Source: Streptomyces rochei (GTDB lineage Bacteria > Actinomycetota > Actinomycetes > Streptomycetales > Streptomycetaceae). From it: DNA of 61,204 nucleotides. Both the position numbers and the translations under genes were made by a program. The DNA lies in the NCBI GenBank assembly GCA_002155895.1, contig MUMD01000048.1, positions 1-61,204 on the forward strand, read 5' to 3'. The notes beneath the pieces were generated by a model. The model was not told the origin of the DNA, searched no databases, and was given only the letters and a program-made list of their open reading frames with translations. Shown here piece by piece: positions 42,198 through 49,933 of the stretch (the first letter of the stretch is position 1; the number at the start of each line of letters is the position of its first letter).

Positions 42198-43072
42198 AGT
42201 CCCGTACGACGCGGCGCGACGACGGTGCCCGGCCGTCACGCCCCGGCCCGGCAGCCGCGGCCCAGGCACCCGACGGCGCCTCGCACGCCGGGCGGCCCAC
42301 CCTCGTCGCCGACCGTGTGAGCCGGGCCTTCGACGGCCGGCTGATCCTCGACGGCGTCAGCCTCGCCCCACGGCCCGGCTCGGTGACCGGCCTGCTCGGC
42401 CCCAACGGCTCGGGGAAGTCGACGCTGCTGCGGCTGCTGTCCGGCGTCCTCGCCCCCGCGTCCGGCGTCGTCACCCTCGACGGGCGTCCCCTCGGGGACT
42501 GGGGACGCCGTGCCGTGGCCCGGCGCGTGGCCGTCGTCGAGCAGCATGCCGACACCCTCGTCGAGCTGACCGTTCTCGACGTCGTACGCCTCGGGCGCAT
42601 CCCGCACCGACGCGCATGGGCGTCCGCCGGCGACGCGGACGAGGACGCCGTGCGCACGGCGTTGGAGCGCACCGGTCTGACCGATCGCGCGGACCGGTTC
42701 TGGCACACGCTCTCCGGTGGCGAGCGCCAACGCGTGCAGATCGCCCGCGCCCTGGCCCAGGAGCCGCGCGAGCTGCTGCTGGACGAACCCACCAACCACC
42801 TGGACGTCCAGCACCAGCTCGAACTGCTGAACCTCATCGCCGAGCTGCCCGTCACCAGCGTCGTCGCCCTGCACGACCTGAACCTGGCGGCCATGTACTG
42901 CGACCAGGTCGTCGTGCTCCGGCAGGGCCGGGTGGTCGCCGCCGGTCCCCCCGGCGACACGCTCACCGAGTCCCTGATCGCCGACGTCTACGGCGTGCGC
43001 GCCGAGGTCACCCGTCCCGGCCCCGACGACCGGCCGCACATCCGCTTCCTGGGCACGGTCGCGGTCAACTGA
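42194..43072 (+). CDS. btuD: cobalamin ABC transporter ATPase
   Basis: 292 residues. An extra N-terminal stretch of about 35 residues rich in Arg, Ala and Pro precedes the ABC domain: Walker A GPNGSGKST near 73-81, Q-loop VVEQHAD, signature LSGGERQR near 175, Walker B LLLDEPTNHLD near 195 and switch His in ALHDLN near 223. FecE/BtuD type. ATG at 42194 overlaps btuC with GAGGAGGG upstream. Convergent with the ferredoxin gene. Confidence 0.9.
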   Translation: MKSRTTRRDDGARPSRPGPAAAAQAPDGASHAGRPTLVADRVSRAFDGRLILDGVSLAPRPGSVTGLLGPNGSGKSTLLRLLSGVLAPASGVVTLDGRPLGDWGRRAVARRVAVVEQHADTLVELTVLDVVRLGRIPHRRAWASAGDADEDAVRTALERTGLTDRADRFWHTLSGGERQRVQIARALAQEPRELLLDEPTNHLDVQHQLELLNLIAELPVTSVVALHDLNLAAMYCDQVVVLRQGRVVAAGPPGDTLTESLIADVYGVRAEVTRPGPDDRPHIRFLGTVAVN

Positions 43073-43119
43073 CGTGCGACTGTTCCCCGTCCGGCCGCCC
43101 CGAGGCTACGTCCGTGCGG

Positions 43120-43578
43120 TCAGGGGACCCGGCGCCGCCTCGGTGGCGCGATGGAGTACAGGTCGAGGATGTCCGGCAACGGTGCCGCCCCCGGTCCGCC
43201 GGCGCGTACCCAGGCGGTGATGTCCTCGGTCGCGTCCGGGTCGTTGACCAGTCCGAGCCAGACGGGGCGGGCACCCGCGGCGCGGTGCTCGGCGGAAGGC
43301 TGCACGACGACGACGTTGGCGTGGTCGCAGACGTCCAGGCAGTCGGAGACGCGTACCGGCGCCGCCGTGCGCAGGCGTTCGATCTGGGCCGCGTGGTCGA
43401 CTCCGGTCACCTTGGGGCTGCCGCAGCAGCAGTCGCGGCACACGACGATGCGGCACGGCACGGGGTCCGCCTGCGTTCCGGTCGTCGCGTCGTCTGTGGG
43501 CGTTCCGGTCGTCGCGTCGTCCGTGGGCGTTCCGGTCGTCGCGTCGTCCGCCGTTCGTCCGGTCGGCGTTGCGTCCAT
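43120..43578 (-). CDS. thioredoxin-like [2Fe-2S] ferredoxin under a B12 riboswitch
   Basis: 152 residues. A low-complexity N-terminus of three DDATTGTPT-type repeats is followed by a thioredoxin-fold ferredoxin with clustered cysteines (VCRDCCCGSPK near 46 and DCLDVC near 79), enough to hold a [2Fe-2S] cluster. Role unknown, but a cobalamin riboswitch upstream and the btuFCD genes opposite tie it to B12 supply, perhaps electron donation for corrin reduction or synthesis. ATG 43578 has a GAGAGAGGGA site. Confidence 0.8.
   Translation of the reverse strand: MDATPTGRTADDATTGTPTDDATTGTPTDDATTGTQADPVPCRIVVCRDCCCGSPKVTGVDHAAQIERLRTAAPVRVSDCLDVCDHANVVVVQPSAEHRAAGARPVWLGLVNDPDATEDITAWVRAGGPGAAPLPDILDLYSIAPPRRRRVP
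43473..43553. repeat. three 27-bp tandem repeats inside the ferredoxin gene
   Basis: Units at 43473-43499, 43500-43526 and 43527-43553 differ at only a few positions and encode nine-residue blocks of the type DDATTGTPT. Confidence 0.85.
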
Positions 43579-43619
43579 GGGTGCCGTCCCTCTCTCCGGG
43601 GAGATCCGCCCCGGTGGTC

Positions 43620-43775
43620 CGTCGAGGAGGCGACCGCGTGAGTCTCCTGGCTCTCGGGTCGATGCTCGTCCCGGTCTTCCCACCCGCTGCCGGGCAGTGA
43701 CCTGTCGGGACTCGCTCGCCGATCACAGTGGCGGGACCGCGCCGGATTCACACCGGCTTCCTCGTTCCGCCGTCG
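43620..43775 (-). promoter_or_regulatory. cobalamin (B12) riboswitch upstream of the ferredoxin gene
   Basis: Read on the minus strand, the blocks GAAGCCGGTGTGAATCCGGC (about 43762-43743), GTCCCGCCACTGTGA, AGGTCACTGCCCGGC, GGGTGGGAAGACC and the B12 box GAGCCAGGAGACTCAC occur in order. This is a closer match to the consensus than the riboswitch at 39.9 kb. It lies only about 17 bases beyond the pcaD stop, so its promoter must be inside pcaD or transcription must read through. Confidence 0.9.
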
Positions 43776-43791
43776 CCTTTGTCGTCGGCCA

Positions 43792-44619
43792 TCATCCCAT
43801 CGCGTGCTCGGAGCCCGACCGTTGCGTGAGGAACGCCACCACGGCGTCTAGGAACTCCGCCTGAGCTTCTACGTTGGCCATGTGCACCGTGGGCAGGACG
43901 GTGAGGCGCGCGCCGGGGACGGTGGCGGCGAGTTCCCTGCCGTGGTCGGCGGACGTGACGGTGTCGTGCTCGCCCGCGATGACCAGGGTCGGGCTGAGGA
44001 TGAGTGCGGCGGTGCGGCGCAGGTCGTAGTCGCGCACCGCGGCCCAGCTTCCGGCCACGCCCTCGCGCCGCGTGGCGAGCAGGGTGCGGCGGAAACCCTC
44101 GACGATCTCGTCGTCGCCCCGCAGCATGCGGGCCGGGAACCAGTTGTGCAGGAATCTCTCCGCGGTGGCCCGCATGTCGGGTGCTTCGAGCAGTTCGGCG
44201 ATCGGCCGGTCCCACTGGCGCGCCGGGCCGAGGTACGCGGCGGTGTTGGAGAGCACCAGGCGGTCCACGCGCTCCGGGACGTGTATCCCCAGCCACTGCG
44301 CGACGATTCCCCCCAGCGACAGGCCGAGCACGTGCACCCGCTCCAGGTCCAGGGCGTCCAGCAGCTCCACCACGTCGCGCCCCAGCCGGTCCAGGGAGTA
44401 CGGGCCGCTCGGGACGTCGGACCTGCCGTGGCCGCGGGCGTCGTAGCGCAGCAGACGGAAGTGCTCGGTCAGCGCCGGCACCTGACCGTCCCACATGTGG
44501 AGGTCGGTGCCGATGGAGTTCGAGAGCAGCAGCACCGGCTTGCTCTCGTCACCGTCGAAGCGGTAGGCGATGCGGACGCCGTCGCCGGTGGTGATGGCGG
44601 TGGGGGTCTGAGAAGTCAT
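43792..44619 (-). CDS. pcaD: 3-oxoadipate enol-lactonase
   Basis: 275 residues of the alpha/beta hydrolase PcaD family, which hydrolyses 3-oxoadipate enol-lactone in the protocatechuate branch of the beta-ketoadipate pathway. Matches include LLLSNSIGTDLHMWD near 31, RYDARGHGRSD near 58, nucleophile GLSLGG near 99, LSNTAAYLG near 123 and the late VIAGEHDTVTS and VHMANVEA for Asp and His. No other pca gene is adjacent. Divergent LysR 100 bases away is the probable regulator. The related function of a general esterase cannot be excluded. Confidence 0.82.
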   Translation of the reverse strand: MTSQTPTAITTGDGVRIAYRFDGDESKPVLLLSNSIGTDLHMWDGQVPALTEHFRLLRYDARGHGRSDVPSGPYSLDRLGRDVVELLDALDLERVHVLGLSLGGIVAQWLGIHVPERVDRLVLSNTAAYLGPARQWDRPIAELLEAPDMRATAERFLHNWFPARMLRGDDEIVEGFRRTLLATRREGVAGSWAAVRDYDLRRTAALILSPTLVIAGEHDTVTSADHGRELAATVPGARLTVLPTVHMANVEAQAEFLDAVVAFLTQRSGSEHAMG

Positions 44620-44674
44620 GTCGTCTCCCGTGATCCAGCGGCTTGTGCGCTCAGCCTAGGAACGGCGCCCGCAG

Positions 44675-44706
44675 GGTTCCATTACAAAGATCGGAAGAAC
44701 CTTGTA
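44675..44706. promoter_or_regulatory. inverted repeats in the pcaD/LysR divergent region
   Basis: GGTTC (44675-44679) pairs with GAACC (44697-44701), and TACAA (44683-44687) with TTGTA (44702-44706), an interleaved dyad of the size of LysR sites. TAGCTT (44705-44710) could be the -10 of the LysR gene. Confidence 0.4.
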
Positions 44707-44719
44707 GCTTCTGCGGACG

Positions 44720-45667
44720 ATGTCGAACTTCACGCTCCATGAGTTGCAGTGCTTCAACGCCGTCGTGGTCCACGGCGGTTTCCAGGCGGCCGCCGAGCGG
44801 CTGCACCGCTCGCACCCCTCCGTCTTCGCGGCCGTCGCCAAGCTGGAGCGCCAGCTGGGGCTGGTCCTGCTGGACCGCTCGGGCTATCGGGTCGGGCTCA
44901 CCGAGGCGGGGCGGGCCTTCCACCGCAAGGTGCGCCTGCTGCTGCACGAGGCCGAGGAACTGCGGACCTACGCCGCGCAGTTGGCGATGGGCGAGGAGGC
45001 CGAACTGCGCGTGGTGCTCGGCGACCTGTGCCCGCTTCCACCGGTGCTGGAGCTGCTGAGCCGCTTCTTCACGCCGCGCCCGCAGACTCGGCTGCACCTG
45101 CAGTTCGAGACGGTCACCGGCCCCTGGGAGCGGCTGCTGGAGGACGAAGCCGACCTGATCGTGCACCGGGTTTCCAAGAGCGACGTGCGGATGGAGTGGA
45201 TCGATCTCGGCCGCGTCGCGCTGGTCCCCGTCGTGGCGCCCGGTTTCCTGCCCTTCCCCGCGGACACCGACATCACACCGCAGCGGATGCAGGCCTTCAC
45301 CCAGTGCGTGGTCCGGGATTCGGCGCGGCACCCGGCCGAGCAGGGTCATTTCCTGGTCGAGGGCGCGCCCCGGAGTTCCGTGCCGGACCACCTCATGAAG
45401 AAGGAGCTGATCCTGCACGGCATGGCGTGGGGGCACCTCCCGCGGTTCCTGATCGAGACCGAGTTGCGTGACGGAACCCTGCTGTCCATCGCCGGACGGC
45501 ACTTCCCCGGTGTGGTCGAGGAACTGTCGGCGGCTCGCCGGCGCGACCGGCCGCACGGGCCGGTCGCCGACCAGCTGTGGGACTTCCTGGCCCGCCACGC
45601 ACCGCTCCTGCGGCCGACGCTCGGCCGGGTGCCCGGGGCCGACGGAGCACCCGAGCGGCACAGGTGA
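44720..45667 (+). CDS. LysR family transcriptional regulator
   Basis: 315 residues: N-terminal winged helix (HELQCFNAVVVHGGFQAAAERLHRSHPSVFAAV split near 7-40, then LERQLGLVLLDRSGYRVGLTEAG) and a typical effector domain. Closest in style to the HdfR-like LysR proteins. No ribosome binding site before ATG 44720. Divergent from pcaD and convergent, with only seven bases between stops, with the flavin monooxygenase. Probably regulates pcaD in response to a pathway acid. Confidence 0.86.
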   Translation: MSNFTLHELQCFNAVVVHGGFQAAAERLHRSHPSVFAAVAKLERQLGLVLLDRSGYRVGLTEAGRAFHRKVRLLLHEAEELRTYAAQLAMGEEAELRVVLGDLCPLPPVLELLSRFFTPRPQTRLHLQFETVTGPWERLLEDEADLIVHRVSKSDVRMEWIDLGRVALVPVVAPGFLPFPADTDITPQRMQAFTQCVVRDSARHPAEQGHFLVEGAPRSSVPDHLMKKELILHGMAWGHLPRFLIETELRDGTLLSIAGRHFPGVVEELSAARRRDRPHGPVADQLWDFLARHAPLLRPTLGRVPGADGAPERHR

Positions 45668-45674
45668 CCTCGCA

Positions 45675-47171
45675 TCACCACGATCGTGACGGGGTGCCGC
45701 GGCGAGCCGCGGTACGTCCGGTCAGCGCCCGGACCACCGCCTCTTCGATGTCCGCCGTGTCCGCCCTCTCCGCCGCCCAGGCCACGTATCCGTCGGGCCG
45801 TACCAGGACGGTCGTCCGGCGGTCACCCGCCCAGCGCCCCACGGTCAGCCGGCCGTCACGGGCACCGGGACCCTCGTAGGCGCAGGGCGTGATGAGCACG
45901 AACCGTCCGCCGCGCAGCGCCTCGTGGAGCCGGCCGTCCCGCAGGGCGACGTCGGGAACGCGGGTGCCGGTGAGGCGGTGGGCGCCGCGAGGGGCGGGGT
46001 AGGCGTAACCGATCCCGGTGAGCTGTCCCAGGACCTTGCGCCGGACGGGCGGGACCAGGTCGACGAACGCGGCGACCAGGGTGCGGACGGCGCGCAGCAG
46101 GGGGTTGCGCGCACGGGCCAGCCGGACCAGTCCCCCACTGCTGCGCAGCACCGCCCTGCCGACCGGGTGGCGTTCGGACTCGTAGCTGTCGAGGAGCCGT
46201 TCGGCCGCCCGTCCCTGGACGACGGCGGCGAGCTTCCAGCTCAGGTTGGCGGCGTCCTGGAGGCCGGTGTTCATGCCCTGCCCACCGGCCGGGGAGTGGA
46301 TGTGCGCGGCGTCGCCGGCGAGGAAGACCCGCCCGACCCGGTAGCGCGGTGCCTGGCGTTCGTCACTGTGGAAACGGGAGAGCCAGCGAGCGTCGTGCAT
46401 GCCGTAGTCGGTGCCCAGGGCACGGCGGGTGATCCCCCTGACGTCGTCCAGGTCGAGCGGGGCGTCGTCGGAGACCTCGTTGCGGCGGTTCCAGCCCATG
46501 ACCCGGTACCAGCCGTCGCCGAAAGAGGCGATCATCGCGAAGGTGTCGCCACGCCCGTCGACGGTGAGGACCCCCTCGGGCTTCCGTGCGAGTCGGACGT
46601 CGGCCAGGATCAGCGACTTGATGACGGAGACACCGGGGAAGTCCAGGCCGATGGCCTCCCGCACGGCGCTGCGGTGACCGTCGGCTCCGACGACATAGGC
46701 CGCCCGGCGTGTGACGACCGTCCCGTCCGCGCCGCGCAGATCGAGGTCGACGCCCTCGTCGTCCTGTCGCAGCCCCACGACCTCGCTCTCGTACGCGAAC
46801 TCGACCCCGGCGTCCCGGGCCCGCCGCTCCAGGAGCCGCTCGACCTCGTACTGCGGGGTGACGAGCAGGAAGGGGAAGCGCGAGGGCAGCGTGCTCAGAT
46901 CGAGGGAGAGGTGACGGAAGAGGCGCAGGCCGGTGAGGGTGTCGCCGGTGGTGAGGAGTTCGTCGGCGAGGCCGCGGGCGTCGAGCTGCTCCAGGGTGCG
47001 GGCGTGCACCCCGAAGGCTCGGGAGAGGTTGCTGATGCCGCGCGGGCGCTTCTCGACGAGGGTCACGGCGACGCCGGCCGTGGCGAGGTCACCGGCGAGG
47101 AGGAGGCCGGTGGGGCCGGAGCCTACGACGATCACGGTGCGGTGGGTGGCGGTGCCGGCGGTGCCGTTCAT
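45675..47171 (-). CDS. FAD-dependent aromatic hydroxylase (class A)
   Basis: 498 residues like MhpA, polyketide hydroxylases and related flavin monooxygenases. GSGPTGLLLAGDLA near 18-31 is the FAD Rossmann motif, VVGADGHRSAVREAIG near 188 the DG motif, and VFLAGDAAHIHSPAGGQGMN near 298 the GD motif. A C-terminal thioredoxin-like domain (about 400-490) is typical. ATG at 47171 follows an AGGAGG site. The 14-bp repeat array begins ten bases upstream, so the divergent TetR protein very likely controls it. Substrate unknown. Confidence 0.88.
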   Translation of the reverse strand: MNGTAGTATHRTVIVVGSGPTGLLLAGDLATAGVAVTLVEKRPRGISNLSRAFGVHARTLEQLDARGLADELLTTGDTLTGLRLFRHLSLDLSTLPSRFPFLLVTPQYEVERLLERRARDAGVEFAYESEVVGLRQDDEGVDLDLRGADGTVVTRRAAYVVGADGHRSAVREAIGLDFPGVSVIKSLILADVRLARKPEGVLTVDGRGDTFAMIASFGDGWYRVMGWNRRNEVSDDAPLDLDDVRGITRRALGTDYGMHDARWLSRFHSDERQAPRYRVGRVFLAGDAAHIHSPAGGQGMNTGLQDAANLSWKLAAVVQGRAAERLLDSYESERHPVGRAVLRSSGGLVRLARARNPLLRAVRTLVAAFVDLVPPVRRKVLGQLTGIGYAYPAPRGAHRLTGTRVPDVALRDGRLHEALRGGRFVLITPCAYEGPGARDGRLTVGRWAGDRRTTVLVRPDGYVAWAAERADTADIEEAVVRALTGRTAARRGTPSRSW

Positions 47172-47180
47172 GGGGCCTCC

Positions 47181-47390
47181 TGTTGCCAACGCGTCCTTGC
47201 CGACGCGTGCTTGCCCGATGTGTGCTTGCCATCGCTCGTTGGCCAACATCTGTTGACCAACATGCGTTGACCAACGCTTGTTGACGAAGATACCGAGACG
47301 CCGCAGCTGACGTCAACAACCGTTGGCACACACATGTTGGCGAACACTTGTTGACCTACGCGCGTTGGCCTAGGCTCGTTCCCGTGAACG
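47181..47390. repeat. fifteen tandem 14-bp repeats filling the monooxygenase/TetR intergenic region
   Basis: Cut into 14-mers from 47181, nearly every unit fits YGTTGRCCAACRYS; the core GTTGGCCAAC or GTTGACCAAC is itself palindromic (perfect at 47238-47247). The best units begin at 47237, 47251, 47265, 47279, 47321, 47335, 47349 and 47363. Units at 47195, 47209, 47223, 47293 and 47307 are degenerate but stay in phase. The array starts at the monooxygenase ribosome binding site and ends inside the TetR start codon. Promoter elements such as TAGGCT (47371-47376) are embedded in it. Probable multi-site TetR operator. Confidence 0.9.
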
Positions 47391-47983
47391 GCAGCGACAG
47401 CACCTCCACGGTTTCCGGCTCCAGCACCCCCCGACGCTCCGACGCCACCCGCGGCGCGATCCTCGCGGCGGCCCGCGAGCGCTTCGCGGCGGACGGCTAC
47501 GAGCGAGCCACCATCCGCGCCATCGCCAAGGACGCGAACATCGACCCGTCGATGGTGATGCGGTACTACCGGAACAAGGAGGGCCTGTTCGCGGCGGCCG
47601 TCGCCATCGACCTCCGCCTGCCGGACGTGAGCGGGGCGGACCGCCGGCCCGACGCGGGACGGATCCTCGTCGAGCACTTCCTCGGCCTGTGGGAGGACAA
47701 CGAGGTCCTCACCGCCCTGCTGCGGGTCGGTGCGACCAACCAGGCCGGGGCGGAGCGCATGCAGGGCATCCTGCGCGATCAGCTGCTGCCGGTCGCCCAG
47801 CAGGTGTGCCCCGACCCCGAGCAGGTCCCGGCACGCGCGGCACTCATGGCTTCACAGCTGCTGGGGCTGGCGCTCACGCGGTACGTACTGCGGTTGCCGC
47901 CGGCGGTGGGGCTGGCACGGGAGGAGATCGTCGCATGGCTGGCACCGACGATCCAGCGGTACCTGACCGCGCCCGCGCCCTGA
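47384..47983 (+). CDS. TetR family transcriptional regulator
   Basis: 199 residues. HTH region RGAILAAARERFAADGYERA then TIRAIAKDANIDPSMVMRYYRNKEGLF near 20-68; C-terminal domain of the TetR_C_17-like type (LPVAQQVCPDPEQVPARAAL). GTG at 47384 follows TAGGCT by seven bases and has no ribosome binding site, which fits a leaderless transcript. The in-frame start at 47348 would translate the repeat array and is rejected. Expected to bind the 14-bp repeats and repress itself and the divergent monooxygenase. Confidence 0.87.
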   Translation: MNGSDSTSTVSGSSTPRRSDATRGAILAAARERFAADGYERATIRAIAKDANIDPSMVMRYYRNKEGLFAAAVAIDLRLPDVSGADRRPDAGRILVEHFLGLWEDNEVLTALLRVGATNQAGAERMQGILRDQLLPVAQQVCPDPEQVPARAALMASQLLGLALTRYVLRLPPAVGLAREEIVAWLAPTIQRYLTAPAP

Positions 47984-48052
47984 GGATCGCGCCGGTCGCT
48001 CGCGCGCGTCCGGCCCGGAGGGGCCAGCACCCCGAGCGCCCCGCGAAAGCCG

Positions 48053-48949
48053 TCAGGTGTGGAGCCGGAGCTGCTCGACCACCGTGACGAGACGCGCGCG
48101 TTCCTCGGCGTTCAGGCCGCGCAGCGGCAGGGGGAGGTTGCTCCGGGCCGTCAGACCGAGGTGCGCGGCGGCCGCGGCGACGACCCGCAGGGAGCCGTGC
48201 CGGGCGAACAGGTCCCACAGGGGCTCAAGGCGCCGGGACTCCTCGAGGGCCTGCCGGTGCCGGCCGGCCTGGGCGGCGCGGGTGAGCGCGAGAGCCGGCT
48301 CGGGGAAGGTGCCGCCGACCACGGAGTACCAGGCGTCGCATCCGGCGTTCAGACCCCGGGCGGCGGCCGCGTCGCCGCTGGTGCCGATCGTCACCGCGGC
48401 GGGCAGGAGCCGACGCAGGTGCTCGACACGGGCCCGGGCCCGGGCGGGGTCGGCGGGAAGCGGGGGGATCTTGAGGGATGCCACCCGCGGCAGCCGGGCC
48501 AGGCGCGCGTACAGCTCGTCGGTGAAGGCGAAGTGGGTGGTGCCGGGGTTGTCGTAGATCACCAGGGGGATCGACAGGTTGGCGGTGACCTCTTCGAACA
48601 GGCCGAAGACGTCGTCGTCGGTCAGCGGTTGGTAGGACACCGGTGCCAGCAGCACCCCGGCGGCGCCGGCGTTCTGGGCGTCCTCGGCGGCCTGGAGCAC
48701 CTGGCGGGTGCGCAGGGCTCCGATGCCGACGATGACCGGCACCCCGTCGGCGTGCTCGACCGCGATGCGGGCGACCCGGGCGCGTTCCTCGCGGGTCAGG
48801 TAGGCGTAGGAACCGGTGGAGCCCAGTGCCCCGATCGAGTCGACGCCGGCGGCGGCGAGCCGTTCGACGAGCGCGGCGTACGCCTTCTCGTCGACGTCGC
48901 CGTTGCCGGGAACGGGAGTGAGCGGGAAGGCGCTCAGACCGGTGAACAA
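48053..48949 (-). CDS. dihydrodipicolinate synthase family aldolase
   Basis: 298-residue class I aldolase of the DapA/NanA/KDG-aldolase superfamily. The glycine-rich GALGSTGSYAYLTREER near 38-54 replaces the GTTGE motif, the Tyr in VIYDNPGTTHF is near 129, and the Schiff-base Lys is in ASLKIPP near 157. Divergence of the GTTGE motif argues against lysine biosynthesis and for catabolic aldol cleavage of an oxoacid. TTG at 48949 is chosen: GGAGG lies six bases upstream, and no ATG or GTG is available. It follows the B3/B4 gene by 23 bases on the same strand. Confidence 0.85.
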   Translation of the reverse strand: MFTGLSAFPLTPVPGNGDVDEKAYAALVERLAAAGVDSIGALGSTGSYAYLTREERARVARIAVEHADGVPVIVGIGALRTRQVLQAAEDAQNAGAAGVLLAPVSYQPLTDDDVFGLFEEVTANLSIPLVIYDNPGTTHFAFTDELYARLARLPRVASLKIPPLPADPARARARVEHLRRLLPAAVTIGTSGDAAAARGLNAGCDAWYSVVGGTFPEPALALTRAAQAGRHRQALEESRRLEPLWDLFARHGSLRVVAAAAAHLGLTARSNLPLPLRGLNAEERARLVTVVEQLRLHT

Positions 48950-48972
48950 GTCGAACCTCCAGGAGTGGGTGG

Positions 48973-49680
48973 TCAGGCGGTGGCCTCGGGGTGTGCCGGC
49001 CCGAGGTAGTGCACGGTGCTCTGCCGGCAGTGCGGCTGCAGCAGGGCCCGCAGTTCGTCGACCGCGACCTTGAGCAGGTGCCCGTCGCGGGTGGCCCCGA
49101 CGGTCTCCAGGACGAAGGCGACGTGGGTGGAGGCTTCGGTGACACGGGTGCGGTGGGCGTCGCGGTGGTTCCAGTGCCGGGTGAGCACGTCGGTGGTGTC
49201 GGCGTAGACGACCTCCCCGGGCTTGGGGTTCTCCACGGTGTCGGGTTCGCCGAGCGGGGTGAAGGTCTCGCTGCCGTCGGCGTGGCGGATCTCGACGTCG
49301 CCGGTGACGTGGTCGAGGTCGAAGGCCCCGGCGGGCAGGCCGTGGCGGACGGAGACGCAGTTGTAGGAGTCGACGGCCGGGTTGATCCGGGGCAGGGTGC
49401 CCTTCTTGGCCATGCGTCGGCCCAGGGCGTCGACGCTGGGGCGGATGCGGCGGGGGTTGGTGCCGAAGGAGCGGTAGGCGGCGTGCCATGCCTCGACGCG
49501 GGGGTCGTTCTCGTCGGCGGGCCGCCAGGTGTCGCCGGCGAGCCGGGCCTCCAGCTCGTCGAGGGCGGCAGCGGTGGCCGGCCAGGGCTCGTCACCGCGC
49601 AGACCGGAGGCGGTGACGACGGCGATGAGGGTGTCGGGGAAGGCGTCGGCGACGGCGGGGCTGATGCGGAACAGCGGCAT
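48973..49680 (-). CDS. B3/B4 domain protein (PheRS beta editing-fold homologue)
   Basis: 235 residues of the B3/B4 tRNA-binding/editing fold found free-standing in many bacteria. Motifs: WHAAYRSFGTNPRRIRPSVDAL near 64-85 and LPRINPAVDSYNCVSVRHGLP near 95-115, then LDHVTGDVEIR. In phenylalanyl-tRNA synthetase this fold clears mischarged tRNA; stand-alone members may deacylate tRNA or bind amino-acid-like metabolites. First gene of the two-gene leftward unit with the aldolase. Divergent from an XRE-cupin regulator. Confidence 0.82.
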   Translation of the reverse strand: MPLFRISPAVADAFPDTLIAVVTASGLRGDEPWPATAAALDELEARLAGDTWRPADENDPRVEAWHAAYRSFGTNPRRIRPSVDALGRRMAKKGTLPRINPAVDSYNCVSVRHGLPAGAFDLDHVTGDVEIRHADGSETFTPLGEPDTVENPKPGEVVYADTTDVLTRHWNHRDAHRTRVTEASTHVAFVLETVGATRDGHLLKVAVDELRALLQPHCRQSTVHYLGPAHPEATA

Positions 49681-49833
49681 CGGACAGTCCGTTTCGAGGA
49701 AGGCGGTTGGGCGGGCGGTCAGTTGGTAGCGAGGATGCTGCGGGCCGCGTACCGGGCGGTGATCACGGCGACGGCGTGAGCCGCCCAGGGCCGACAGCGG
49801 ACGGAGCGATCACAGGTGGCTCATCCCTTACCA

Positions 49834-49911
49834 TCAACAGAACGACCACACCGTACAACGCACCGACCACCGATCGTCAACCGAACGACCGCCCGGTCCA
49901 GTGCACCGACC
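49834..49911. repeat. pair of 35-bp direct repeats upstream of the XRE-cupin gene
   Basis: 49834-49868 and 49877-49911 match at 28 of 35 positions, both holding GAACGACC and GCACCGACC, 43 bases apart (about four helical turns). They sit in the 253-base divergent region and are good candidates for the regulator's operator. No other element was recognised in the gap. Confidence 0.65.
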
Positions 49912-49933
49912 CGTACCCCAAGGGGTGATAGCG

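Noticed and set aside
47181..47390. CRISPR array or origin iterons
   Set aside because: 14-bp units are adjacent with no spacers and no cas genes occur, ruling out CRISPR. Iterons usually sit by a replication gene, absent here; location between a TetR gene and its divergent target fits operators better.
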